Source: an uncultured Lachnospiraceae bacterium
GTDB lineage: Bacteria; Bacillota; Clostridia; Lachnospirales; Lachnospiraceae
Direction: 5' to 3'
DNA: 64,000 bases
Assembly: GCA_947176505.1 (NCBI GenBank)
Contig: CAMWQW010000010.1
Location: forward strand, 62,001-126,000
Shown: positions 44,099-52,105 of the stretch, piece by piece
How the letters are laid out: each line of letters opens with the position of its first letter
How positions within the stretch are numbered: position 1 is the stretch's first letter
Notes under the pieces: model-generated
The model's database searches: none
Told to the model about the DNA's origin: nothing
Seen by the model: the letters and a program-made list of their open reading frames with translations, nothing else
Program-made: the position numbers and the translations under genes

Positions 44099-45133
44099 AT
44101 GGGGAATAAGAAAAAACTAGCACCGGAAGAGGTAAACAGGCTGTCCGGCAGTATGGAATCACTCAGTGCTTTGCAGATTACGGCGGATACAGCCGGATTG
44201 AATGCGGAATGCAGGGCGGTTTTGCACAGCAGGGAAGTGCTGGCGGTTATTTTACAGGAGACAGTAGAGGAATACAAAGGATACAGCGTAGGGGAAATCA
44301 TGGATTTTATAGAGACAGATTCCATCACGGAATCCCGAGAGGTATCCGCAGGAAGGACAAACACACAGATACGGAGTGATAATCCGGAGTTTGTTCAGTT
44401 GAATGAAAAAACGTCAAAATTTGATGTTGTATTTCGGGCAAAGAATCCGCGCCTTTCAGCCGGAAAAGTAATTGTGAATCTGCATATCAATCTTGAGCCT
44501 CAGAAGACATACCGACCGGGATATCCGGTTGAAAAACGAGGAATGTATTATCTTGCGAGAGGATTATCTTCGCAGTTGTCTCTTGTTACAAACACGACGG
44601 ACTATAATCAGTTGGAGAAGTGCTACAGCATATGGATATGCAGAGATGATATTCCTTCTGACGAGCGATACAGTATATCGTTTTATAAGATGGTTAATAC
44701 AAAGAATATTGGGCAATATGTTTCGGATGAATCGATTGAGGAAAATCAGAATTGTGACTTGTTGGAATTGGTTATTATCAGATTGGGTGATGCAGTATAT
44801 CATGGAAAAGAAGAGGATGAAGGGTTCGGTTTATTGCGATTTTTAAATGCAATTATGTATCCGCATCAGCATAATTTTATGGAAACGATATCGGAATATA
44901 TTGATTATTCTGACAATGAGGAATTGTGGAAGAGGGCAGAGCACATGGAAGGATTAGGAGAGAGCATACTGGAAGAAGGTTTTGAACAAGGAATAGAACA
45001 AGGAATCTGCTTGATGGTAGAAGCTTTGCAGGAAGTGGGGCAGACGAAAAAGTATATCATGGACATGCTTGTTCAAAAGTATATGCTGCCAGAAGATGTG
45101 GCGGAGGCTAAGACGGAACAGTATTGGCGATAA
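44099..45133 (+). CDS. PD-(D/E)XK nuclease-family protein (Rpn/transposase-associated type)
   Basis: 344 aa, with AAAGGA 6 nt before ATG 44099. The central part has the probable nuclease core: Asp in KFDVVFRAK, then VIVNLHINLEPQK (E-x-Q in place of E-x-K), then KRGMYYLARGLSSQL. The C-terminus ends in a Glu-rich region with EGFEQGIEQGI, a repeat typical of Rpn-like recombination-promoting nucleases. The family is spread by mobile elements and often domesticated. No inverted repeats or transposase were seen around it. Codon use is more AT-rich than that of its neighbours, as is the flanking 400 bp, suggesting acquisition. Confidence 0.72.
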   Translation: MGNKKKLAPEEVNRLSGSMESLSALQITADTAGLNAECRAVLHSREVLAVILQETVEEYKGYSVGEIMDFIETDSITESREVSAGRTNTQIRSDNPEFVQLNEKTSKFDVVFRAKNPRLSAGKVIVNLHINLEPQKTYRPGYPVEKRGMYYLARGLSSQLSLVTNTTDYNQLEKCYSIWICRDDIPSDERYSISFYKMVNTKNIGQYVSDESIEENQNCDLLELVIIRLGDAVYHGKEEDEGFGLLRFLNAIMYPHQHNFMETISEYIDYSDNEELWKRAEHMEGLGESILEEGFEQGIEQGICLMVEALQEVGQTKKYIMDMLVQKYMLPEDVAEAKTEQYWR

Positions 45134-45510
45134 TGCTCATGTGCGATAAAGTAACATACAAAGATTTTGACAGGCAGCCGCCAGCTATTCTGTAAATATC
45201 TCATAATCTTTCTTAGATAAAATGCAGGAAATATGTTTACTTGTAACCGTATGAGGTATTAAAAACAGAGACATCGGGGCAATGGGAACGATGTTTACGA
45301 AATCCTTAAATTGGCATAGAAATAATATGGACGATACTCTGCAAATGCTAAAAAGTTTGTAAGCTGTTGTTGATTGTGATATAAATAAGCAGAAATAGCC
45401 AAGTCAGTCAACGCGACAGCAAGAAGTGCTGCCGCCCTTTACTGTGTCAAAAAGCAATTATCAGCCAATTACGGCGCTTTGCGGGTATCGTATTATAAGG
45501 AATCTGTATT
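45134..45510. other. 377-bp intergenic region, no gene recognised
   Basis: AT-rich, with multiple stops in all frames. Part of 45410-45500 can be read as a short open frame, but it has no ribosome binding site or known similarity. It could be decayed coding sequence. Confidence 0.45.
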
Positions 45511-45915
45511 TTACAGCATCGATTCAATCTTTTCCACAGCAATGCGGATATATTCGCTCATTGAGGCTTCAGCACAGCCAGCTACGAAATGATTGCAGCG
45601 GTTGACCGGAATCAATATTTTATATGCCTTACTTGCACCGATTGCGGAAGCAATGGCAGGCGTAATTTCTCCGAGCAGAGCATTGGCGAATACAATGCCG
45701 ATAGGTCCGGCAATGATATCAGAATCTGCAGCGTTGACAATGACCGCGTTATCGCCTGTAGCGCCGTAATCAGCCCCTGCTTTGAGCATGGCGGAGGTTG
45801 CAATACTGTTTGTGCCGATGGCATACAGCTCTAATTCATTATGCTTTTTCTTAATCTGCTCGATAATTGACTTTCCGATTCTTCCGCCTTGACCATCTAT
45901 GATTGTGATTTTCAT
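45511..45915 (-). CDS. DUF3842 family protein
   Basis: 134 aa from the ATG at 45915, which has AAAGGA at good spacing. The N-terminus MKITIIDGQGGRIGKSIIEQI resembles a Rossmann-type nucleotide-binding loop, followed by YAIGTNSIATSAMLKAGAD and GPIGIVFANALLGEITPAIASAIG. These match the DUF3842 family of Clostridia as I recall it. The function is unknown, and in other genomes it is often found as a single gene. It is cytoplasmic, with no operon partner here. Confidence 0.8.
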   Translation of the reverse strand: MKITIIDGQGGRIGKSIIEQIKKKHNELELYAIGTNSIATSAMLKAGADYGATGDNAVIVNAADSDIIAGPIGIVFANALLGEITPAIASAIGASKAYKILIPVNRCNHFVAGCAEASMSEYIRIAVEKIESML

Positions 45916-45967
45916 GATTAAAATCCTTTCGTGATATAACAAATGCCACAGCATAAATCATTTTGGC

Positions 45968-46014
45968 AAGAATTGCGATGCAATTCTTGTGACGCAAGCC
46001 GCCGGGCTTGCGTC
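45968..46014. repeat. Composite of two intergenic hairpins
   Basis: AAGAATTGC-GAT-GCAATTCTT (45968-45988), two bases, then GACGCAAGCC-GCCG-GGCTTGCGTC (45991-46014). Both stems are perfect. They lie upstream of the DUF3842 gene. Confidence 0.65.
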
Positions 46015-46101
46015 TATTGTACCACAAAACATATGAAAATGGTTAATAACCAGCAATGAATGATTAATATTAAATAATACATAAAGTGAGAGGATAAATT
46101 T

Positions 46102-46131
46102 ATGGATATTTCAAATGTAGGAGTAGCATGA
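46102..46131 (+). CDS. Nine-codon ORF with strong ribosome binding site
   Basis: GAGAGGA (46088-46094), 7 nt, then ATG and nine codons (MDISNVGVA), stop at 46131. The hairpin at 46133 follows directly. The ends resemble the MDIS...VGVA parts of short YjfB-type proteins, so it may be a deletion remnant. It could also be a leader peptide. Low confidence. Confidence 0.3.
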   Translation: MDISNVGVA

Positions 46132-46132
46132 G

Positions 46133-46160
46133 AAGGACTGGCACCAATTATCCAGTCCTT
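46133..46160. terminator. Hairpin downstream of the AraC-family gene
   Basis: AAGGACTGG (46133-46141) pairs with CCAGTCCTT (46152-46160). T runs on either strand are short. Confidence 0.55.
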
Positions 46161-46183
46161 CCAATGACTATCCTAAAAGAAAA

Positions 46184-47089
46184 TTAATTTTTTATTTTCC
46201 GTATGGGACGCAGAACTTCATACCCAATTACTTCCGGATAATGGCGCTGGTAATCCTGACAAATTTCCTCGTTCCACTCATATCCCTTCGTTTTTGGATC
46301 ATAATTCCATGCCAGCCCTTCAACTTTTCCCATCACTTCGCCACAATCCTTCAAATAATCAAAAGGCGGGTGGAAGAAAACAAGATAATCACTTTCAGGC
46401 AGTTCCCTGATTTCAAATCCATCCGGAATGACACCCTGATAATCATCCGGCACACCAAATCCATAGAAATAACCTTTCCTGCCATTTTCATAAAACCATC
46501 CTGCCGTATGGCATGTAACGATCGGATGAGAAACATGACTCATACTGTCTATCGTTCCACAGATACTGTTACAATCATGCCTGCTCCAAAAGCTCATGTA
46601 ATCGGTGGCATCAATATCCCAGATGCCGATATATTTATGTGCCGGAATATGCTCTACACGAACATGTGCTTCTGTTAATAATGTCTGACTCATAGTTGGT
46701 TCTCCTTTATTCATATAATGTTCAGGGAAGAAAACGACCTTTAAGTTGGAAAGAGCAATAGGAACGGGATTCTTCCGATATGCAGCCGGTGTACATCCGA
46801 AAGCATTCATAAAAGCCCTCGTCAGAGCTTCCTGTGAGGAATATCCATATTTAATTGCGATATCGAGGATGCGGGTGTTTGTATCCCGAATTTCCAAAGC
46901 AGCCATGGCAAGCCGTCTGCCGGCAATATAGCTTTTAAATGTCATTCCTGTGATTTCGTGAAAACGACTGGAGCAGTAATATGGAGAATATCCAATCTGA
47001 TTTGACATTTCCAAAAGAGAAGGATTTTCTGTTAAATGTGCCTCTAACCAATCTATCATTTTTTGTACGGTCTCATTCCACTCAAACAA
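46184..47089 (-). CDS. AraC-family regulator with GyrI-like effector domain
   Basis: About 301 aa from TTG 47089, placed 8 nt after a perfect AAGGAGG; the ATG at 47125 lies upstream of that site and has none of its own. The DNA-binding domain is N-terminal (about 1-105) with two helix-turn-helix motifs: PSLLEMSNQIGYSPYYCSSRFHEITGMTFKSYI and LDIAIKYGYSSQEALTRAFMNAFGCTPAAYR. The C-terminal half is a GyrI-like small-molecule-binding domain, as in Rob or BmrR-like regulators. This order suits a sensor of toxic or amphipathic compounds. The target is unknown. Confidence 0.88.
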   Translation of the reverse strand: MFEWNETVQKMIDWLEAHLTENPSLLEMSNQIGYSPYYCSSRFHEITGMTFKSYIAGRRLAMAALEIRDTNTRILDIAIKYGYSSQEALTRAFMNAFGCTPAAYRKNPVPIALSNLKVVFFPEHYMNKGEPTMSQTLLTEAHVRVEHIPAHKYIGIWDIDATDYMSFWSRHDCNSICGTIDSMSHVSHPIVTCHTAGWFYENGRKGYFYGFGVPDDYQGVIPDGFEIRELPESDYLVFFHPPFDYLKDCGEVMGKVEGLAWNYDPKTKGYEWNEEICQDYQRHYPEVIGYEVLRPIRKIKN

Positions 47090-47200
47090 ATCTTTTTCCT
47101 CCTTGTGAGAAATATGGTAACACATATTCAGATAAAAAGTTTTGATATAAGTTGTTTTTTTAGCCCATGAATATTTTTTCCATTTTCAGTAAAAAATACA

Positions 47201-47229
47201 TTGACAGTGTCTGTGCATTTTGTTATTAT
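47201..47229 (+). promoter_or_regulatory. Promoter for the 612-aa unknown gene
   Basis: Consensus TTGACA (47201-47206), 17 nt, TATTAT (47224-47229). The predicted start near 47236 falls in the operator. Confidence 0.8.
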
Positions 47230-47234
47230 TTGAG

Positions 47235-47254
47235 AATGAACAACCGATTGCGCA
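47235..47254. promoter_or_regulatory. LacI-type operator, copy 2
   Basis: The same 20 bases as at 40337-40356, AATGAACAACCGATTGCGCA, with three of the next four bases also shared. It starts 5 bp after the -10 box and covers the transcription start, the classic position for a repressor. Confidence 0.8.
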
Positions 47255-47421
47255 AAGTAAAAACCACCAAAGAGTAACATGGTATGACATGAAAGACAAT
47301 GTACAATGTCAGTAATTTTGGTGATTATCGGCAAGAATGACAGCGGTATGACGATTAAAGCATTAGAAGTGAAGCAACAGAACAAAAACAAACAATAAGT
47401 GAAAACGGAGGGCAGAGCAGT

Positions 47422-49260
47422 ATGGATAAGTTTATTGTGAACATCATCCATCGTCCGGAAATGGTACCGGAATATGCGGAGAAAGTAACCGGACACGGCA
47501 AAGAAGAAGATATCGGAAGGAAAGAGCTTTTGACAGAATCTCTCGATATTTTTAAGACACAGCAGTCCATTGCACATAAGAACGGACTTAAAACGACGAT
47601 TCAGATGACATATGCCTCTTTATTTAATGATGAGGCGGTGGAACTGGCTAAGGCAGACCATGAGAAATACGGTGACGAGATTGCATTATCTCTGCTCGGG
47701 CTTCCTTGCGAAGAGTTCCGTGAGAAATATAAAACGAAAGATTTCTGTATCTGGATGTTTTCGATGGAGGATAAGAAATCTATCGTGGACGATGTGTTCG
47801 GGAAGTTCTATGACAGGTTTGGTTTCTATCCCGAGTCCACAGGCTCCTATTATATGGATGCCGATTTGGTGAATTACGTGAAAGAGAAATATCCCATGGT
47901 AAAATGTGCCGTGGCTACCTGCTGGGAAGAGGGACCGAAGGCATATCACACCTGTAATAATTCATGGTACACATTTATGGATGGCGGCCCGTGGGCGCCT
48001 TGGATTCCGAGTAAGCAGAATGTACATGCACCGGCAGCGAATGAAGCGGAGGACAGCGGTATCGTGGCGATACCTCACCTGTCCCGTGATCTGATTGCAT
48101 GTTATGACGGTAACGGCTCTAATTTCGGTACACATCCGCAGAATGTCCTCAGAAGTATGAGTTATGATTCCAAGACATGGGAATATCCGTATCTGTACAA
48201 TTTGATTGACCAGTACCGTCATTTGGCAAAATATAACAATGGTTATGCATATAATATGATGTTTGTGGGACCCGGCTGGATGAATAAGATGGGACGCTGG
48301 GAGGCTCCTTATGAATTACTTCTTAAATCTTACGAAGATGGTATGGCATACTACGGACAGCTTAAGAAAGAGGGCAAGCTAGATGACATGACCATGGCTG
48401 AGTTCGCGGATTTCTATCGTGCCAACAGAAGGCTGACAGAGCCTGAGTGCGCACTGTGGAGAGATATTTTGTATGGATCGGACAAACAGCTATTCTGGTA
48501 CTGTGACCCGTACATGAGAGTCTGTGCGAATATGGATCAGGGCGGCGCCATCGTAGACCTTCGTCCTTACGCAGCGAAGCTGGAATGGCCTGTAGGTATC
48601 GGTACGAAGCATGTGACGGACGCTTCTTATCCGTTCTTGATTCAAGAGAAGTACAGAGCCGGCTATTTCACTCACTATGCAGGTGAAGGAACGATCAGAA
48701 GTGCGAAGCTGACACACAATGGAGAAGAAGTGGATTTGTGTCTGTGCAGAACGAAAGCGCATTTCTCGCAGGAGGGCAATACGAGAATCCTTACTCTTGA
48801 CCCTGTGGATATTGAATTTTATGATTTGACGGTGAAACTGCAGACGAAGATGTACTTTGAGGAAGGAAGCTCCAACATCAAGATTGAGAGAACTATTTTG
48901 GAGATGAGCGATCCGAATGCAGAGGTGGAAATCAATGAGTACATGGTGGCATGTTACGGGACCACAGAGTATTCCGAAGATATGACGAACATTGTGCTCT
49001 CTGTGACTGACGGTGCGAACACGGAAAAAATCGATTACGCATACAAATGTCGTGAGGCACAAATGCAGGGTGCGGTAGAAGCGATTGCTGTTGTACCGGA
49101 AATCGAGACAAGAGTATCTATAAGCTGTGAGAAGAAAGACGCAGTCGGTTACATCAAAGAAGGCTATGCGTTTTCACCGATGTTCACGTTAGGATACACG
49201 ACCAAGTTAAAAGATAAGGAGGTATTTGCGACATGGCTCAATCTGGCAAAGGCAAATTAA
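47422..49260 (+). CDS. Large cytoplasmic protein of unknown family, candidate carbohydrate-active enzyme
   Basis: 612 aa, no signal peptide. I do not recognise the family. The N-terminal half reads like a (beta/alpha) barrel of the NodB/GH57-like kind: FIVNIIHRPEMVPEYAEKV, TIQMTYASLFNDEAVELA, FCIWMFSMEDKK and YYMDADLVNYVKEKYP. It is followed by Trp/Gly-rich CNNSWYTFMDGGPWAPWIPSK. The C-terminal about 200 residues are beta-rich. Acidic residues near the barrel strands could be catalytic, but none can be named. The GH42 operator sits at its predicted transcription start and a GH53 gene follows, so a role in galactoside breakdown is likely (inference). Confidence 0.72.
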   Translation: MDKFIVNIIHRPEMVPEYAEKVTGHGKEEDIGRKELLTESLDIFKTQQSIAHKNGLKTTIQMTYASLFNDEAVELAKADHEKYGDEIALSLLGLPCEEFREKYKTKDFCIWMFSMEDKKSIVDDVFGKFYDRFGFYPESTGSYYMDADLVNYVKEKYPMVKCAVATCWEEGPKAYHTCNNSWYTFMDGGPWAPWIPSKQNVHAPAANEAEDSGIVAIPHLSRDLIACYDGNGSNFGTHPQNVLRSMSYDSKTWEYPYLYNLIDQYRHLAKYNNGYAYNMMFVGPGWMNKMGRWEAPYELLLKSYEDGMAYYGQLKKEGKLDDMTMAEFADFYRANRRLTEPECALWRDILYGSDKQLFWYCDPYMRVCANMDQGGAIVDLRPYAAKLEWPVGIGTKHVTDASYPFLIQEKYRAGYFTHYAGEGTIRSAKLTHNGEEVDLCLCRTKAHFSQEGNTRILTLDPVDIEFYDLTVKLQTKMYFEEGSSNIKIERTILEMSDPNAEVEINEYMVACYGTTEYSEDMTNIVLSVTDGANTEKIDYAYKCREAQMQGAVEAIAVVPEIETRVSISCEKKDAVGYIKEGYAFSPMFTLGYTTKLKDKEVFATWLNLAKAN

Positions 49261-49451
49261 ATTACAGGTGTCCCTCCTGCTTTATGAGAGACTTAGACAT
49301 TGATATGTTTTATGATAAGGATAAAAAAGAATATCATTGCATTCGTTGTCAGTATGTGGGAACAGAAGAGGACGTGCTTGAGAAAAATGAATTGGTACGG
49401 TTCCGCTATAAGGACGCGATGAAGAGATTTACGAAGTTTGACTTTGACTAA
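49233..49451 (+). CDS. Small zinc-ribbon protein
   Basis: 72 aa, overlapping the preceding gene by 28 bp in another frame, with AAGGAGG about 7 nt before the ATG. Two CxxC knuckles (YRCPSCFMRD and YHCIRCQYVG) about 20 residues apart form a zinc ribbon, followed by a basic, aromatic tail. There is no enzyme domain. The tight overlap means it is translated with the 612-aa protein, for which it might be a partner. It could also be an RNA- or protein-binding factor that is there by chance. Confidence 0.75.
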   Translation: MAQSGKGKLNYRCPSCFMRDLDIDMFYDKDKKEYHCIRCQYVGTEEDVLEKNELVRFRYKDAMKRFTKFDFD

Positions 49452-49468
49452 AATATGAAGTTATGCTT

Positions 49469-49502
49469 GGAAGAATGCCGTCTGCGACGAACATTCTTCC
49501 GG
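49469..49502 (+). terminator. Hairpin after the zinc-ribbon gene
   Basis: GGAAGAATG pairs with CATTCTTCC across a 14-nt loop. GGGC rather than a T run follows, so it may be an mRNA stabiliser in front of the GH53 gene. Confidence 0.45.
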
Positions 49503-49577
49503 GCAAAAGAGGTGGGTGGGCACACTCGCTTCTACGGCAGCTAAGTATAATTTTACAGAATGACTGGGAGATAGCAG

Positions 49578-50684
49578 ATGAAATTTTACAAGGGTATGGA
49601 CTTATCCACGGTCTTGGAAGTGGAGCGGCTTGGCGGTAAATTTTACGACCATGGCGTAGAGAAGGATGTTTTTGATATACTGCAAAGCTATGGCGTTAAC
49701 GCGGTTCGCTTGAGGTTGTGGAACGACCCTTATACGGAGGACGGCACACCTTACGGAGCAGGGACGAATGATTTGCCTACAACCATAGAACTGGCGAAAC
49801 GTGCACAGGCTCACAACATGGATGTGTTGCTGAATCTTCATTATAGTGATTTCTGGGCGGATCCCGGTAAACAGCGAGTACCCAAGGCGTGGCGCGGCAT
49901 GAATGCAGAGCAGCTTGGAGAGGCAGTTTACAGTTTTACGAGGGATACACTGCTTGCCATGAAAGAGGCTGGGGCTTATCCGGATTTGATTCAAGTCGGA
50001 AATGAATTGACCAACGGCATGTTATGGCCGTTAGGACAGAAGCCGAATTACGATAATCTGGCGGGATTTGTCAGTGCAGGAATCCGCGGCGTGCGTGCGG
50101 TGGATGCAGATATGCCGATTATGATTCACTTGGACAACGGTGGTAATGCGGCTATGTACAGAGATTGGTTTGACCATTATATGGAACGCGGGGAGGATTT
50201 CCAGATAATCGGCTTGTCCTACTATCCGTTCTGGCATGGCACACTGGAAGACTTGCAGAATAATATGAACGATTTAGCGACACGTTATGGCAAAGAGCTG
50301 ATGATTGCGGAAGTATCTATGGGCTTTACTATGGAAGACTATGCCGAATACGAGAAGTTAGCGCCGGGTGAGCGTAAAGGATATGCCACCAAGCCGCAGC
50401 TCGTGGAAAACATTCCTTTTCCTATGAGTAAGGAAGGGCAGAAAGATTTTATGAATGCACTGTTTGACGTGATAGACCAAGTACCGGAGAAGAAGTGCAG
50501 CGGTTTTTTCTATTGGGAAGCGGCATGGATTCCGGTAGCCGGTTCCGGCTGGGCAACCGAAGGCGCACTGAAATATATAGAAGAAAACGGTCCCTGTGGC
50601 AATGAATGGGCAAATCAGGCACTGTTTGACTATGATGGTCAATCCTTACCAGCGTTAGAAGCAATAAGGGATTATCAGCCTTAA
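49578..50684 (+). CDS. GH53 family enzyme without signal peptide
   Basis: 368 aa, consisting only of the GH53 barrel. YKGMDLSTVLEVE, LRLWNDPYTEDG and LNLHYSDFWADP are shared with the secreted paralogue at 31044. The catalytic Glu residues are in LIQVGNELTNG and MIAEVSMGF. There is no signal peptide, transmembrane helix or binding module, so it should act in the cytoplasm on imported galacto-oligosaccharides. It is probably the third gene of the transcript that starts at 47236. Confidence 0.92.
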   Translation: MKFYKGMDLSTVLEVERLGGKFYDHGVEKDVFDILQSYGVNAVRLRLWNDPYTEDGTPYGAGTNDLPTTIELAKRAQAHNMDVLLNLHYSDFWADPGKQRVPKAWRGMNAEQLGEAVYSFTRDTLLAMKEAGAYPDLIQVGNELTNGMLWPLGQKPNYDNLAGFVSAGIRGVRAVDADMPIMIHLDNGGNAAMYRDWFDHYMERGEDFQIIGLSYYPFWHGTLEDLQNNMNDLATRYGKELMIAEVSMGFTMEDYAEYEKLAPGERKGYATKPQLVENIPFPMSKEGQKDFMNALFDVIDQVPEKKCSGFFYWEAAWIPVAGSGWATEGALKYIEENGPCGNEWANQALFDYDGQSLPALEAIRDYQP

Positions 50685-50726
50685 AGGATAAAAAGTCTGG
50701 AACAGAAAGCGTGTAAGGGATGAAAA

Positions 50727-50742
50727 GGCGCGGAAATGCGCC
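50727..50742 (-). terminator. Terminator for the second LacI gene
   Basis: GGCGC-ATTTCC-GCGCC on the minus strand, followed by TTTT. Confidence 0.65.
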
Positions 50743-50762
50743 GGGTATGCAAATGTATGGTC

Positions 50763-51758
50763 TTACCCGGCAGCTTCTGCAGTAGATTTTCTTACAATCA
50801 ATTGAGGGCGCAGCAATGTCCGGCTGATCGGAACGTGGTTAATGAGCGAATTGAGTGCATAGAAACCGCACATGCCCAGCTCCAACCTGTTTTGGCGGAT
50901 AGTAGTGAGCGGGGGTGTGAGTTTGGTGGAAATGGGAAGGTCATCGAATCCTATCACGCTGACGTCTTCAGGTACGCGGTAGCCACGTAAGCGGCATTCG
51001 GTCAGAACGCCTGACGCCATAAGGTCGTTACAGCATAAAATTGCGCTAATACCCATGGAAAGAAGAGTGCTTACGTGATCTTTGGCAGCGTCTGCCACAT
51101 AATAGCCGTAAGGCATAGTTGCTTCACTAAAAGGAAGATTGTGAGCAGTCATACTATCAATGTAAGCCTGACGGCGTTGCTCGGATATCATGGAATTGCG
51201 GGAACCATTGATCAGAGCAATACGACGATGTCCCAGATTCATCAGATGTACAATGGCATCATCAATGCCTTCGAAGCTGTCGGTGCCGATGTAGCTGACA
51301 GCAGGATTTTTCTTAATATAATTATCCAGAAGGATTGTAGGGATATTAGTGGTATTAAACTGCGTCATCCAATCGTCCTGCAAGGCGTAACCAATCATAA
51401 AGGCGCCTACATAGCCGTTTTTTAACATATAAGTATCATATTTCTCGGTGGACTGGAAAAGCGGTGTGACAGGAGTCACTGTAACGTCATAATTTTCGCG
51501 AAATGCTGACTGACGGAATCCCAGAATGATATCGTAGCCGAACTGTTCCGGGTTTTCGTAATCCATGTTTTCCACGAAGATACAGAGCTTTCTTTGGGTC
51601 TTGCCCCGCATCTGCTTAGTGGTATAGCCGAGTTCCACTGCAGTGTCCAGTACTGACTGGCGCAGGGATTCGCTGATGTCACTGGCACCGTTCAGCCCTT
51701 TGGATACCGTGCTGACAGATATCCCCAGCTGGTTGGCGATGTCTTTGATTGTAGCCAT
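50763..51758 (-). CDS. LacI-family transcriptional regulator, divergent from malQ
   Basis: 331 aa. The N-terminal helix-turn-helix is MATIKDIANQLGISVSTVSKGLNGASDISESLR, then the hinge and a type I periplasmic-binding-like effector domain with IGYALQDDW, DNYIKKNPAVSYIGTDS and CCNDLMASGV. A GAGG site precedes the ATG. It is divergent from malQ and next to a maltodextrin importer and amylase, so it is a good candidate for a MalR-like repressor (inference). A perfect 24-bp palindrome lies in the shared intergenic region. It differs in sequence from the operator used by the LacI regulator at 40454. Confidence 0.92.
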   Translation of the reverse strand: MATIKDIANQLGISVSTVSKGLNGASDISESLRQSVLDTAVELGYTTKQMRGKTQRKLCIFVENMDYENPEQFGYDIILGFRQSAFRENYDVTVTPVTPLFQSTEKYDTYMLKNGYVGAFMIGYALQDDWMTQFNTTNIPTILLDNYIKKNPAVSYIGTDSFEGIDDAIVHLMNLGHRRIALINGSRNSMISEQRRQAYIDSMTAHNLPFSEATMPYGYYVADAAKDHVSTLLSMGISAILCCNDLMASGVLTECRLRGYRVPEDVSVIGFDDLPISTKLTPPLTTIRQNRLELGMCGFYALNSLINHVPISRTLLRPQLIVRKSTAEAAG

Positions 51759-51914
51759 ATTAATACCTCACAGTTAATTGCAGATTAGTCAATATATAAA
51801 AATATATAAATATTAAGTACAAATTGTTATATATGGTAAGATATATTTTGAATGTTATACATTATTACATAAAGCATAGAAGAAAAAAAGCAGGAATGCA
51901 AGATATGTTTCGAT

Positions 51915-51938
51915 AAATTGCGAAAGTTTTCGCAATTT
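51915..51938. promoter_or_regulatory. Perfect palindrome, probable operator of the second LacI regulator
   Basis: 11-bp arms AAATTGCGAAA and TTTCGCAATTT around GT. A shorter related sequence, CGAAAGTTTACG, lies downstream of the malQ promoter, so two sites could be bound. Confidence 0.65.
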
Positions 51939-52013
51939 TGGCAAAAATCTACAATTATACATAATAAAAACAGTATAAAACAGAAAAAATATCCCCGGAA
52001 AAGGATTTCCGTA

Positions 52014-52043
52014 TTGACAAAACATGTGGATAAGTGTTAAATT
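52014..52043 (+). promoter_or_regulatory. Promoter for malQ
   Basis: TTGACA (52014-52019) and TAAATT (52038-52043), 18-nt spacer. The predicted start near 52050 excludes any upstream translation start. Confidence 0.7.
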
Positions 52044-52105
52044 TATGTCAGATACGAAAGTTTACGAAAATAATCAAACTCATTTTCGTTGATGGGGGTC
52101 AGGGA

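Larger units (their letters stand above)
47090..47421. other. 332-bp divergent regulatory region
   Basis: It holds the ribosome binding site of the AraC-type gene, the promoter 47201-47229, the operator 47235-47254 and a leader of about 185 nt for the 612-aa protein. No small gene was seen. Confidence 0.65.
51759..52105. other. 347-bp divergent regulatory region
   Basis: AT-rich. It contains the palindrome at 51915-51938, a related half-matched site near 52056-52067 (CGAAAGTTTACG) and the malQ promoter. No gene was seen. Confidence 0.65.

Noticed and set aside
45134..45510. Possible pseudogene
   Set aside because: Only short open stretches and no recognisable protein similarity. It is recorded as an empty region.
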